From Sphingomonas oligoaromativorans (lineage in GTDB: Bacteria > Pseudomonadota > Alphaproteobacteria > Sphingomonadales > Sphingomonadaceae), in assembly GCF_011762195.1 (NCBI RefSeq), contig NZ_JAASQK010000009.1, positions 62,001 to 126,000 of the forward strand: 64,000 nt of DNA, in the 5' to 3' direction. How positions within the stretch are numbered: the first letter of the stretch is position 1; every line of letters starts with the position of its first letter. The notes under the pieces were generated by a model that made no database searches, was not told where the DNA came from, and saw only the letters and a program-made list of their open reading frames with translations. Of this stretch, positions 54,304 to 64,000 are shown piece after piece. The position numbers and the translations under genes are program-made.

Positions 54304-54636
54304 ATGACCGACCTAGGCCCGATCACGCGCAGGCTGTTCCAGTCGGAGTCGCTGGAAAAGCTGCTGGCGGATTCGGGCGCCCGCGATCCCGTGACGCTGG
54401 CCGCGCAACTCCGGGCCGCGATCGATGCGCAGTCGAGCCACGACCGGCAGCAGGTACTGAGTCATGCGCGGGAAGCCTATCGCGAGGGCTTCCTCTCCGG
54501 CCGCAGCATCCCGCGCATCGTGCCGTTCAGCATGAGCCTGTGGCGAGCCTCGCGCGTCTTCAACCAGCTCCGCGCGCGCCAGCAGCCGGCCGACGATGCG
54601 GTGGCATCGCGCTACGCCAAATATCAGGAGTTCTGA
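54304..54636 (+). CDS. Conserved-looking small helical protein, unknown
   Basis: A 110-residue protein with AAAGG just before its ATG. It is rich in Arg, Ala, Ser and Gln and predicted helical (DRQQVLSHAREAYREGFLSG, SMSLWRASRVFNQLRARQQ). No membrane segment or signal peptide. I recognise no domain. It lies 65 bases after the phosphatase gene and is convergent with the NMO-like gene. Coding is likely from codon bias and start context; function unknown. Confidence 0.6.
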   Translation: MTDLGPITRRLFQSESLEKLLADSGARDPVTLAAQLRAAIDAQSSHDRQQVLSHAREAYREGFLSGRSIPRIVPFSMSLWRASRVFNQLRARQQPADDAVASRYAKYQEF

Positions 54637-54674
54637 TCGCCGGGCCGACGCAGGCGCAGGCCCGGCGGGCAGGA

Positions 54675-55730
54675 TCAGATGGAGCGGCGCTCCAGCGCGT
54701 GCGCGCCTTCGTCGACGAGGCTCTGGAGGATGTCGGCGAGCGGCTCCTCCTTCGTCACCATGCCGACCGACTGGCCCGCCATCACCGAGCCATGCTCGAC
54801 ATCGCCGTCGATCACCGCACGGCGCAGGGCGCCCGCCCAGTAATGCTCGATCTGGAGCTGGGCCTCCATCATCTCGACCTTGCCCTCGTCGAGGAGCTGG
54901 GCGACCTCGCGCTGCTTGGCGGTGAAAAGCTCGCCCGCCGCATTCTTGAGCGCGCGCACCGGGATCACCGGCAGGCGCGGATCGATCTGCACCGAGGCGA
55001 TCGCGTCGCGGGCCGAGGCGCGGATGAAGGCCTTCTTGAAGTTCGGGTGGGCGATGCACTCGGTCGCGCAGACGAAGCGGGTGCCGAGCTGCACGCCGGC
55101 CGCGCCCATCTCCAGATAGCCCGCCATCGCCTCGCCACGGCCGATGCCGCCGGCCACGAACACCGGCACCTGCGCCGAGACCTCGGGCAGGATCTCCTGT
55201 GCGAGCACGCTGGTCGAGACGGGGCCGATATGGCCGCCGGCCTCCATGCCCTCGACGACGATCGCGTCCACGCCCGAGCGGATCAGCTTCTTCGCCAGCG
55301 CCAGCGCGGGGGCGAAGCAGATCAGCTTGGCGCCGGACTGCTTGATCCGGTCGATCGAGCCCGCAGGCGGCAGCCCGCCCGCCAGCACGACATGGCCGAC
55401 ATTGTGCTTCGCGCACACGTCGATCAGCTCGGAGAGCTTGGGGTGCATGGTGATGAGGTTGACGCCGAACGGCTTGGTCGTCAGCGCTTTGGTGGCGGCG
55501 ATCTCGGCATCCAGCAGCTCGGGCGTCATCGCGCCGCAGGCGATCACGCCGAAGCCGCCGGCGTTGCTCATCGCGGCGACGAGGTGGCGCTCGGACACCC
55601 ACGACATGGCGCCCGCCATGATCGCGACCTTGCTGCCGAGGAACTCGACGCCCCGCGCCATCAGGCGGGCGAGGCGGTCATGGCCGATGCTGTCGGCGGA
55701 CGGGCGGGTCAGTGTGTCAATGCTGGTCAT
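54675..55730 (-). CDS. NAD(P)H-dependent flavin oxidoreductase / nitronate monooxygenase-like
   Basis: A ~351-residue TIM-barrel FMN enzyme: IMAGAMSWVSERHLVAAMSNAGGFG, VIACGAM, KPFGVNLITMHPK, AIVVEGMEAGGHIGP, PVFVAGGIGRGEAMAGYLEMGAAGVQLGTRF. The GGHxG and AGGIG phosphate loops are typical of the NMO / FabK-like group. Catalysis on nitronates is only one possibility. The ATG at 55730 has a GGGGG upstream; an ATG four codons earlier is an alternative. It sits downstream of lysC on the same strand. Confidence 0.88.
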   Translation of the reverse strand: MTSIDTLTRPSADSIGHDRLARLMARGVEFLGSKVAIMAGAMSWVSERHLVAAMSNAGGFGVIACGAMTPELLDAEIAATKALTTKPFGVNLITMHPKLSELIDVCAKHNVGHVVLAGGLPPAGSIDRIKQSGAKLICFAPALALAKKLIRSGVDAIVVEGMEAGGHIGPVSTSVLAQEILPEVSAQVPVFVAGGIGRGEAMAGYLEMGAAGVQLGTRFVCATECIAHPNFKKAFIRASARDAIASVQIDPRLPVIPVRALKNAAGELFTAKQREVAQLLDEGKVEMMEAQLQIEHYWAGALRRAVIDGDVEHGSVMAGQSVGMVTKEEPLADILQSLVDEGAHALERRSI

Positions 55731-55831
55731 CTGCGCCCCCATAGAAGAAACGGGCGTTCAGCCCAAGTCTCTCTGTTTCACGGGGCTTTTGGCCGCCACC
55801 CCGCCGGTGGACGAGGCGGCGGCGGATCGGG

Positions 55832-57100
55832 TCAGGCCGCGTCTTCGGCGTCCAGCCCATAAGCGGTGTGCAGCACGCGCACCGCGAGTTCGGTATAGTC
55901 CTCGTGGATCAGCACCGAGACCTTGATCTCCGAGGTGGTGATGGCGAGGATGTTGATGCCGCGTTCGGCCAGCGCCTGGAACATCGTCGCGGCGACGCCG
56001 GCATGGCTGCGCATCCCCACGCCCACCACCGAGATCTTGCACACCTGGGTGTCGGGGATCAGCTTCGCATAGCCGATCTCCTGCTGCGCCTTCTCCAGCA
56101 CGTCGAGCGAGCGGGCCAGCTCGGCGCCCGGCACGGTGAAGGTGACGTCGGTCGATCCCGTGCCGTGCGCGACGTTCTGCACGATCATGTCGACGTTGAT
56201 GCTCGCTTCGGCCAGCGGGTTGAAGATCGTCGCCACCGCGCCGGGCCGATCGGGCACGGCGGTCAGGGTGATCTTCGCCTCGTTGCGGTCATAGGCGATG
56301 CCGGTGATGTGCTGCTGTTCCACGTTGTTTTCTCCGATCTCGTCCTCGCTCACCACGAAGGTTCCGGGGGTGGGCTCCGCATCCGGGTCTCCGAAGGAGG
56401 AGAGCACCTGGACGCGCACCTTCTCCTTCATGGCGAGGCCCACCGAGCGGGTCTGGAGCACCTTGGCGCCGACCGACGCCAGTTCCAGCATTTCCTCGTA
56501 GGTGATCTTCTCGATCTTGCGCGCCTTGGGCACGATGCGCGGGTCCGTCGTGTAGACGCCGTCGACATCGGTGTAGATGTCGCAGCGATCGGCCTTCATC
56601 GCGGCCGCCACCGCCACCGCCGACGTATCCGAGCCGCCGCGGCCGAGCGTGGTGACGCGGCCGCCCTCGGTCTGCCCCTGGAAGCCGGGGATGACCGCGA
56701 CCTCACCCTTGGCAAGGCTGGCGTTGAGCGCCTCGGTGTCGATCGTGCCGATGCGGGCGGAGGCGTGCGCGTCCGAGGTGCGGATCGGCAACTGCCAGCC
56801 GAGCCAGCTCCGCGCCGGAACCCCGATCGCCTGCAACGCGATCGCCAGCAGGCCCGACGTCACCTGCTCGCCGGAGGCGACGACGACGTCATATTCCTTG
56901 GGATCGTAGAGCGGCGACGCCTCGCGGCAGAAATTGACGAGGCGATCGGTCTCGCCCGACATCGCCGAGACGACGACGGCGACCTGATTGCCCTTGGCCC
57001 ACTCGCGTTTGACCTGCCGCGCCACGTTCCGAATACGCTCGATGCCCGCCATGGACGTGCCACCAAACTTCATCACGATACGGTCTGCGGGAGGGGACAT
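55832..57100 (-). CDS. lysC: Aspartate kinase LysC
   Basis: It phosphorylates aspartate at the head of the lysine/threonine/methionine pathway. The 422-residue protein begins IVMKFGGTSMA, carries FQGQTEGGRVTTLGRGGSDTSA and DIYTDVDGVYTTDPR, and ends with two ACT domains (about 270-345 and 350-420; ITLTAVPDRPGAVA, ISVVGVGMRSHAGVAATMF) for feedback control. It is divergent from ubiG. Confidence 0.96.
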   Translation of the reverse strand: MSPPADRIVMKFGGTSMAGIERIRNVARQVKREWAKGNQVAVVVSAMSGETDRLVNFCREASPLYDPKEYDVVVASGEQVTSGLLAIALQAIGVPARSWLGWQLPIRTSDAHASARIGTIDTEALNASLAKGEVAVIPGFQGQTEGGRVTTLGRGGSDTSAVAVAAAMKADRCDIYTDVDGVYTTDPRIVPKARKIEKITYEEMLELASVGAKVLQTRSVGLAMKEKVRVQVLSSFGDPDAEPTPGTFVVSEDEIGENNVEQQHITGIAYDRNEAKITLTAVPDRPGAVATIFNPLAEASINVDMIVQNVAHGTGSTDVTFTVPGAELARSLDVLEKAQQEIGYAKLIPDTQVCKISVVGVGMRSHAGVAATMFQALAERGINILAITTSEIKVSVLIHEDYTELAVRVLHTAYGLDAEDAA

Positions 57101-57169
57101 GCGGGTGCTCGATTATTGCGGCAGAAATCGCCTGTGGGAAAGAAAACGCCGCCCTGATAGGGGGAGCCC

Positions 57170-57910
57170 ATGACCGATGCAACCCAACAGAACAGCACAA
57201 TCGACCCCGCCGAAGCCGCCCATTTCGGCAAGCTCGCCGCCGAGTGGTGGAACCCGAAAGGGTCGTCCGCGATGCTGCACCGGCTGAACCCGGTGCGGCT
57301 GGGCTTCGTGCGCGCCATGATCGACCGGCATTTCGGTACGCCGCACAATGAGCGGCGGCCGCTCGCGGGCGGGCGCGCGCTGGATGTCGGCTGCGGTGCG
57401 GGGCTGCTGACGGAGCCGCTGGCGCGGATGGGCGCGGCGGCGACCGGCCTCGACGCGGCCGCCGAGAACATCGCGGCGGCACGCCTCCATGCCGAGGGGC
57501 AGGGGCTGGCGATCGACTATCGCCATGGCAGCGTCGAGCTGCTGGGGGCGGAGGATCGCTTCGATCTGGTCTGCTCGATGGAGGTGATCGAGCATGTCAC
57601 CGATCCGGCGGCGTTCGTGGCGGGCCTTGGCCGCGCGCTGGCGCCGGGCGGGCTGATGCTGCTCTCGACGCCCAATCGCACTGCCTTGTCGAAGCTCGCG
57701 CTCATCACGGTGGGCGAGGGGCTGGGGCAGATCCCCAGGGGCACGCACGACTGGCAGAAATTCCTGAAGCCCGACGAACTCGGGCATCTGCTCGAGGACG
57801 CCGGGCTTCAGGTGATCGAGACGCGCGGGCTGTCGTTCGATCCGATGAAGGGCTTCACCCTCTCGGACGACATCCGCATGGACTATCTGCTGGCGGCGGT
57901 GGCCGCCTGA
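57170..57910 (+). CDS. ubiG: Ubiquinone biosynthesis O-methyltransferase UbiG
   Basis: It performs both O-methylations in ubiquinone synthesis. The 246-residue protein has AAHFGKLAAEWWNPKGSSAML (the UbiG N-terminal signature), the SAM motif LDVGCGAGLLTEPLARMGA, LVCSMEVIEHV and LLLSTPNRT. The start has GGGGGAG just upstream. It is divergent from lysC, a common sphingomonad arrangement. Confidence 0.95.
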   Translation: MTDATQQNSTIDPAEAAHFGKLAAEWWNPKGSSAMLHRLNPVRLGFVRAMIDRHFGTPHNERRPLAGGRALDVGCGAGLLTEPLARMGAAATGLDAAAENIAAARLHAEGQGLAIDYRHGSVELLGAEDRFDLVCSMEVIEHVTDPAAFVAGLGRALAPGGLMLLSTPNRTALSKLALITVGEGLGQIPRGTHDWQKFLKPDELGHLLEDAGLQVIETRGLSFDPMKGFTLSDDIRMDYLLAAVAA

Positions 57911-57918
57911 GCCACGTG

Positions 57919-58713
57919 TCAGGCGGCGCGGTAACGCTCCGCCACGTCGCGCTTGGAGAGGTTCGGCCCCATCGCGGCGCGGGCCTCGTTGAGCGCGTCA
58001 TACTGGCCTTCGTCGGGCAGCGGCGGGATCGTCACCGTCTCGCCCCGGTCGAAGCCGACCAGCGCCGCGTCGACCAGATCGTCCGCGCTCATCACCATCT
58101 CGGGCGGGAAGGCATCGACATCCTTGCCCGAACGCTCCCAGATCTCGGTGCGGGTGGCGCCGGGCAGCACGGCCTGCACATAGAGGCCCTTGTCCTTCCA
58201 CTGCGCGGCCGAGCCGATGCTGAGGTTCAGCAGGAAGGCCTTGGTGCCGCTGTAGATGGCGTCGAACATCTCCGGCGCGAAGGCGAGCGCCGAGGCGATG
58301 TTGATGACCGCGCCCTTGCCGCGCGCCACGAAAGCCTTGCCGGCCGCCGCCTGAAGCAGCGTCGGCGCGGTGATGTTGAGCGCGAGGAGCTGCCTGATCT
58401 TCTCCGGGCCGTTCTCGAGCAGGCTGCCGTTCAACGACATGCCGGCATTGTTGACCAGCAGCGTGATCGCCGCATCGCCGGCCAGCCGCTCCGAGATCGC
58501 GGTGAGGTCCGCGTCGGCGGTGAGGTCCGCGCGCAGCACCTCCACCGTCACGCCCGTTTCCGCACGAAGGCGCCCGGCGAGCGTCTCCATACGCGCGGCG
58601 TCGCGCGCCACGAGGATGAGGTTGTAGCCGCGCCTGGCCAGACGGTCCGCATAGACCGCGCCGATGCCGGTGGAAGCGCCGGTGATGAGAGCGGTGCCGA
58701 GGGGGGTGCTCAT
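57919..58713 (-). CDS. Short-chain dehydrogenase/reductase (SDR)
   Basis: A 264-residue NAD(P)H-dependent SDR. The cofactor loop is TGASTGIG, then NNAGMS, the catalytic Ser in NIASALAF and the YxxxK pair in YSGTKAF. The substrate is unknown. The ATG at 58713 follows AAGGA nine bases upstream. It is divergent from the HxlR regulator gene, with a palindrome between them, so HxlR probably controls it. Confidence 0.9.
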   Translation of the reverse strand: MSTPLGTALITGASTGIGAVYADRLARRGYNLILVARDAARMETLAGRLRAETGVTVEVLRADLTADADLTAISERLAGDAAITLLVNNAGMSLNGSLLENGPEKIRQLLALNITAPTLLQAAAGKAFVARGKGAVINIASALAFAPEMFDAIYSGTKAFLLNLSIGSAAQWKDKGLYVQAVLPGATRTEIWERSGKDVDAFPPEMVMSADDLVDAALVGFDRGETVTIPPLPDEGQYDALNEARAAMGPNLSKRDVAERYRAA

Positions 58714-58752
58714 GATCGTATGTCCTTCTTCGACTCGGGTTGAACGAGTAAC

Positions 58753-58788
58753 TTGCATTTTGATAGTTATGTCGCTATCACAATGCAA
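58753..58788. promoter_or_regulatory. Near-perfect palindromic operator between SDR and hxlR genes
   Basis: Arms TTGCATTTTGATAG (58753-58766) and CTATCACAATGCAA (58775-58788), 13 of 14 pairs, with an 8-base centre. The right arm ends on the A of the hxlR ATG. On each strand the arms place TTGCAT and TATCA(A/C) 17 bases apart, a plausible promoter, so the bound regulator would block both genes. Probable binding site of the adjacent HxlR protein. Confidence 0.75.
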
Positions 58789-59231
58789 TGGACGCTGAGA
58801 AATTTTCCGAGGGGCCTTGCCCCGTCGCCCGCGCGCTGCTTCGGGTGGGTGATGCATGGAGCATGATGATCCTGCGCGACGCCGGTTATGGTGCCACGCG
58901 CTTCGATCAGTTCCGGCAGAGCCTGGGGATCGCGCCGAACATCCTCACGCGCCGTCTAGCGGCGCTCACCGAGGCGGGGCTGCTCGAGAAAAGCCGCTAC
59001 AGCGAGCGGCCGCCGCGCGACGAATATGTGCTGACGCCGAAGGGGCGGGATTTCCTGCCCGTGCTGGCGGCGATCGGCGCATGGGGGCGCGAGCATTTCG
59101 GCGAGGGCGGCACCAGCCGCTTCGTCGATGCCGAGACGGGCGCCCCGGTCGAGCCGGTGGTGGTGGACCGTGCGACGGGGCGTCCGCTCGGTGAGATCCG
59201 CATCCGCCTGGTGATGCCCGACGAACGCTGA
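58788..59231 (+). CDS. HxlR-family transcriptional regulator
   Basis: A 147-residue winged-helix DNA-binding protein. The HxlR core includes CPVARALLRVGDAWSMMILRD (with the N-terminal Cys often used for thiol or carbonyl sensing), RFDQFRQSLGIAPNILTRRL, LTEAGLLEKSRYSERPPRDEY and LTPKGRDFLPVL. It likely represses itself and the divergent SDR. The promoter spacing suggests that transcription may begin at the ATG (leaderless). Confidence 0.92.
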   Translation: MDAEKFSEGPCPVARALLRVGDAWSMMILRDAGYGATRFDQFRQSLGIAPNILTRRLAALTEAGLLEKSRYSERPPRDEYVLTPKGRDFLPVLAAIGAWGREHFGEGGTSRFVDAETGAPVEPVVVDRATGRPLGEIRIRLVMPDER

Positions 59232-59247
59232 GGCCCGCCGGGAAGAG

Positions 59248-60672
59248 TCAGGCCGCTTCGGCCTCGGCTTCGGGATCGACCGTCGGCGCGAGCAGGCGTC
59301 CGGCGGCGCCCCGCACGATCAGCAGCACCACGCCGCCGCCCGCGACCAGCGCCGCGTGCATCCCCCAGAAGGCAAAGCCCGACATGGTGCCGAGCAGGCT
59401 GGCGAGCTTGGCGACGATCAGGCCCGCGACGAAGAGGTTGATGTAATAGACCGCCATCAGAGTCGCCGCGATCGCCTTGGGCGCGACGCGCGAATAGAGG
59501 GCGAGGCCGACCGGGAAGATGTTGGCGAAGCCGATATCGTTGAGGATGTGGAAGGCGAGGCCCCATGCGAGGCTGACCTTCTCGCCCGTCACCGCTTCGT
59601 GCAGCGAGGCGAGCGCCAGTGTCAGCGGCCCCAGCGCGGCGATGAAGGCGCCGATGGTGAGCTTGGTGATCTCGTCCGGCTCGGTGAAGCGCGTGCCCCA
59701 CCAGCGCCAGAAGATCACCGATCCCGCCATGGTGACGGTCGACACGATGGCGTCGAGCGAGATCAGGAAGGTCGACGGCATCGACCAGCCGAAGAAGCTC
59801 AACTGGTAATGCTGGTCGCCCCACAGCTCATAGGCCGCGAAGAGCTGCTGGTTGCCGATCGCGGTCAGCGACAGTACCGGCACGAGCAGGGCGAGCACCA
59901 GCACGCGCATCCCCTCGCCCGCCGCGAGCTTCGGTCGCTTCTCGACGATGCCGCCCTTATGCCTGGGGGCAGGCTCGGCGGGCAGCCAGCGGCGGCCCGA
60001 GAGATAGACGCCAAGGCCGATCAGCATCCCCACGCCGGCGGCGCCGAAGCCGAAATGCCACGCCACCCTCTGGCCGAGGAAGCCGCAGACGATCGGCGCG
60101 GCGATCACGGCGATCTGGATGCCGATCATGAAGATCTGGAAGGCGTCCGCGCGGCGCAGGTCGCCCGGCGCGTAGAGGTCGCCCACCTGCGCCGCGATAT
60201 TGCCCTTGAAGAAGCCGACGCCGACCAGGAGGCAGGCGAGCGCCAGCAGGAAGGTCTGGTCGAAGGCCATGAAGAAATGGCCGAACGACATGGTCACGGC
60301 GCCGAAGATCACGGCGCGGGTGCGCCCGATCCAGCGGTCCGCGACGGCGCCGCCGACCAGCGGCGTGAGATAGACGAGGCCGCCATACAGCCCCGCGATC
60401 GCGCCGCCCATGGTGAGCGGGGTCAGCGGCCCGAACAGCCCTTCGAGCATGTGGCGGAAGGGCGGGAAGCCCCAGATATGTTCGATATGGCCGGGCTGGA
60501 AGAGCTGCTTCGCGCCATAGAGCGCGAGCAGAGTCGCCATGCCGTAATAGGAGAAACGCTCCCACGCCTCGGCGAAGGACAGATAGCCCAGCCCTCGCGG
60601 ATGACCGAGAAAGGCCCGGTCGGACTGGTAGGTGAGCGCTGGTTCCGCGCCCTCGGCCGTGGTGGCGTTCAT
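59248..60672 (-). CDS. Proton-dependent oligopeptide transporter (POT/PTR family)
   Basis: A major-facilitator secondary transporter that takes up di- and tripeptides with protons. The 474-residue protein has 12-14 helices. The proton-coupling motif AWERFSYYGM, the helix pair motif GGAVADRWIGRTRAVIFGA and FFKGNIAAQVG are diagnostic; a cytosolic loop APRHKGGIVEKRPKLA follows helix 6. Its start overlaps the GST stop by four bases. Confidence 0.93.
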   Translation of the reverse strand: MNATTAEGAEPALTYQSDRAFLGHPRGLGYLSFAEAWERFSYYGMATLLALYGAKQLFQPGHIEHIWGFPPFRHMLEGLFGPLTPLTMGGAIAGLYGGLVYLTPLVGGAVADRWIGRTRAVIFGAVTMSFGHFFMAFDQTFLLALACLLVGVGFFKGNIAAQVGDLYAPGDLRRADAFQIFMIGIQIAVIAAPIVCGFLGQRVAWHFGFGAAGVGMLIGLGVYLSGRRWLPAEPAPRHKGGIVEKRPKLAAGEGMRVLVLALLVPVLSLTAIGNQQLFAAYELWGDQHYQLSFFGWSMPSTFLISLDAIVSTVTMAGSVIFWRWWGTRFTEPDEITKLTIGAFIAALGPLTLALASLHEAVTGEKVSLAWGLAFHILNDIGFANIFPVGLALYSRVAPKAIAATLMAVYYINLFVAGLIVAKLASLLGTMSGFAFWGMHAALVAGGGVVLLIVRGAAGRLLAPTVDPEAEAEAA

Positions 60673-61340
60673 TCCAGGAAATCAACCTTGTCGTAATGCG
60701 CGGGCGGGCCGATCACTTCCATCCGCTCCGACAGCATCGGGCGGAAGCTCGGCCGGCTCTTGAGGCCGGAATACCATTGTTTGGTCTGCTCGTGACCACG
60801 CCAGTCGATCCCGCCCAGATAGTCGGCGACCGAGAGATGCGCGGCGGCCGCCAGATCGGCGAGGCTCAGCACCGGGCCGCCCAGCCAGCGGCGATGGTCG
60901 AGCAGCCAGTCGATATAGTCGAGATGGTTGTTGGCGTTCTTCATCGCCTCGCGCAGCGCCTTGGCGTCGGGCGACGTGCGGTGGACGAGGCGCTTCAGCA
61001 TCCGCTCCGACATCAGCGGGCCGACCACTTCCCCGTAAAGGCGCTCGTCGAACCAGGCGACGAGGCGGCGAATCTCCGCGCGTGCGGCCGCATCGCCGCC
61101 GAGCATCGGCGCCTTGTCGATCGTTTCCTCGAAATATTCGCAGATCGCGTTGGAGTCGCAGAGCGTCACCTGGCCCTGCACCATCACCGGCGTCTGCCCG
61201 GCGGGGTTGAGGTCGATGAACTCGTCGCGCTTCAGCCAGGGCGATTCGCGGACCAGCTCATAGCCCACGCCCTTCTCGCCCAGCATCAGGCGGACCTTGC
61301 GGGAAAAGGGGCAGAGCGGGAATTGGAAGAGATGCCACAT
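60669..61340 (-). CDS. GST-fold protein, FzlA-like
   Basis: A 223-residue GST-fold protein: MWHLFQFPLCPFSRKVRLML, LNPAGQTPVMVQ, CDSNAICEYFEE in the thioredoxin half, and a C-terminal helical half ending LKSRPSFRPMLSERM and PPAHYDKVDFLE. This C-terminal tail resembles FzlA, the GST-like protein that binds FtsZ and is needed for constriction in Caulobacter. A cell-division role is inferred; an ordinary GST is the alternative. It lies between gltB and the peptide transporter, all on the minus strand. Confidence 0.78.
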   Translation of the reverse strand: MWHLFQFPLCPFSRKVRLMLGEKGVGYELVRESPWLKRDEFIDLNPAGQTPVMVQGQVTLCDSNAICEYFEETIDKAPMLGGDAAARAEIRRLVAWFDERLYGEVVGPLMSERMLKRLVHRTSPDAKALREAMKNANNHLDYIDWLLDHRRWLGGPVLSLADLAAAAHLSVADYLGGIDWRGHEQTKQWYSGLKSRPSFRPMLSERMEVIGPPAHYDKVDFLE

Positions 61341-61412
61341 GATGCCCCTGCCTAGACGGCAGGCGGGGCAGGGAAAAGATGGGATTCACCATCTCGTCCC
61401 CACGATGTGACG

Positions 61413-61446
61413 ATCCGGGTCCGTCCGTGGCGAAACGGACCCGGAT
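61413..61446 (-). terminator. Stem-loop directly after gltB
   Basis: Perfect 12-base arms ATCCGGGTCCGT and ACGGACCCGGAT surround a 10-base loop, 8 bases past the gltB stop on the minus strand. There is no T-run, so termination may need Rho or it may stabilise the transcript. Confidence 0.55.
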
Positions 61447-61454
61447 ATGCAGGC

Positions 61455-64000
<2,546 letters not shown>

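Overview
The window is high-GC chromosomal DNA from an alphaproteobacterium, most likely a sphingomonad (Sphingomonadales). This rests on conserved gene neighbourhoods (mutY-dciA-dsbA-smc, cpoB-tilS-ftsH, rlmH-envC-ctpA, hflK-hflC-degP, folA-ribF-ileS-lspA), a TorF-type porin, an FzlA-like GST, an alphaproteobacterial-type GshA and the dispersed palindromic repeats. It is mostly core genome, with no tRNA, rRNA, CRISPR array, transposase or phage module.

1-8.9 kb: mutY (partial), a DciA-type protein, two tandem DsbA-like thiol oxidoreductases, smc, a GST, two tandem paralogous small exported Cys proteins of unknown function, a macrodomain protein, coq7 and dsbB. 9.4-14.9 kb (minus strand): ctpA, an EnvC-like degenerate LytM protein, rlmH, rsfS, nadD and proA (envelope, ribosome silencing, NAD, proline). 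15-16.6 kb: a DUF3667 membrane protein and an unknown protein. 16.7-25.6 kb (minus): ftsH-tilS-cpoB, a RodZ-like protein, ptsP, a CoA-binding protein and mrp. 25.7-29.4 kb: hflK-hflC-degP, a membrane protease and quality-control set that fits with ftsH.

29.4-34 kb: an overlooked 47-codon secreted Cys-rich peptide gene, a HerA-type ATPase, a diguanylate cyclase, a 2OG-Fe(II) oxygenase and queF. 34-37 kb: sseA-metC (sulfur metabolism) and a porin. 37.2-45.9 kb (minus): folA-ribF-ileS-lspA-DUF3035 lipoprotein followed by an oligopeptide-type ABC transporter with a fused double ATPase and no binding protein. ileS carries an in-frame palindromic-repeat insertion.

46-54.6 kb: a CHAP-domain exported protein, an ICMT-like membrane methyltransferase, gshA, rsmE, a DUF559 nuclease bounded by inverted palindromic repeats, ubiA, pmbA, a CysQ/IMPase-like phosphatase and an unknown protein. 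54.7-64 kb: an NMO-like flavoprotein, lysC, ubiG, a divergent SDR/HxlR pair around a near-perfect palindrome, a POT peptide transporter, an FzlA-like GST and gltB (partial).

The most notable non-standard features are the DUF559/repeat unit at 50.3-50.9 kb, whose reading frame runs on through rsmE; the repeat inserted inside ileS; the small Cys-rich exported peptide gene with its own Shine-Dalgarno sequence and terminator; and the tandem exported paralogues at 6.8-7.8 kb.
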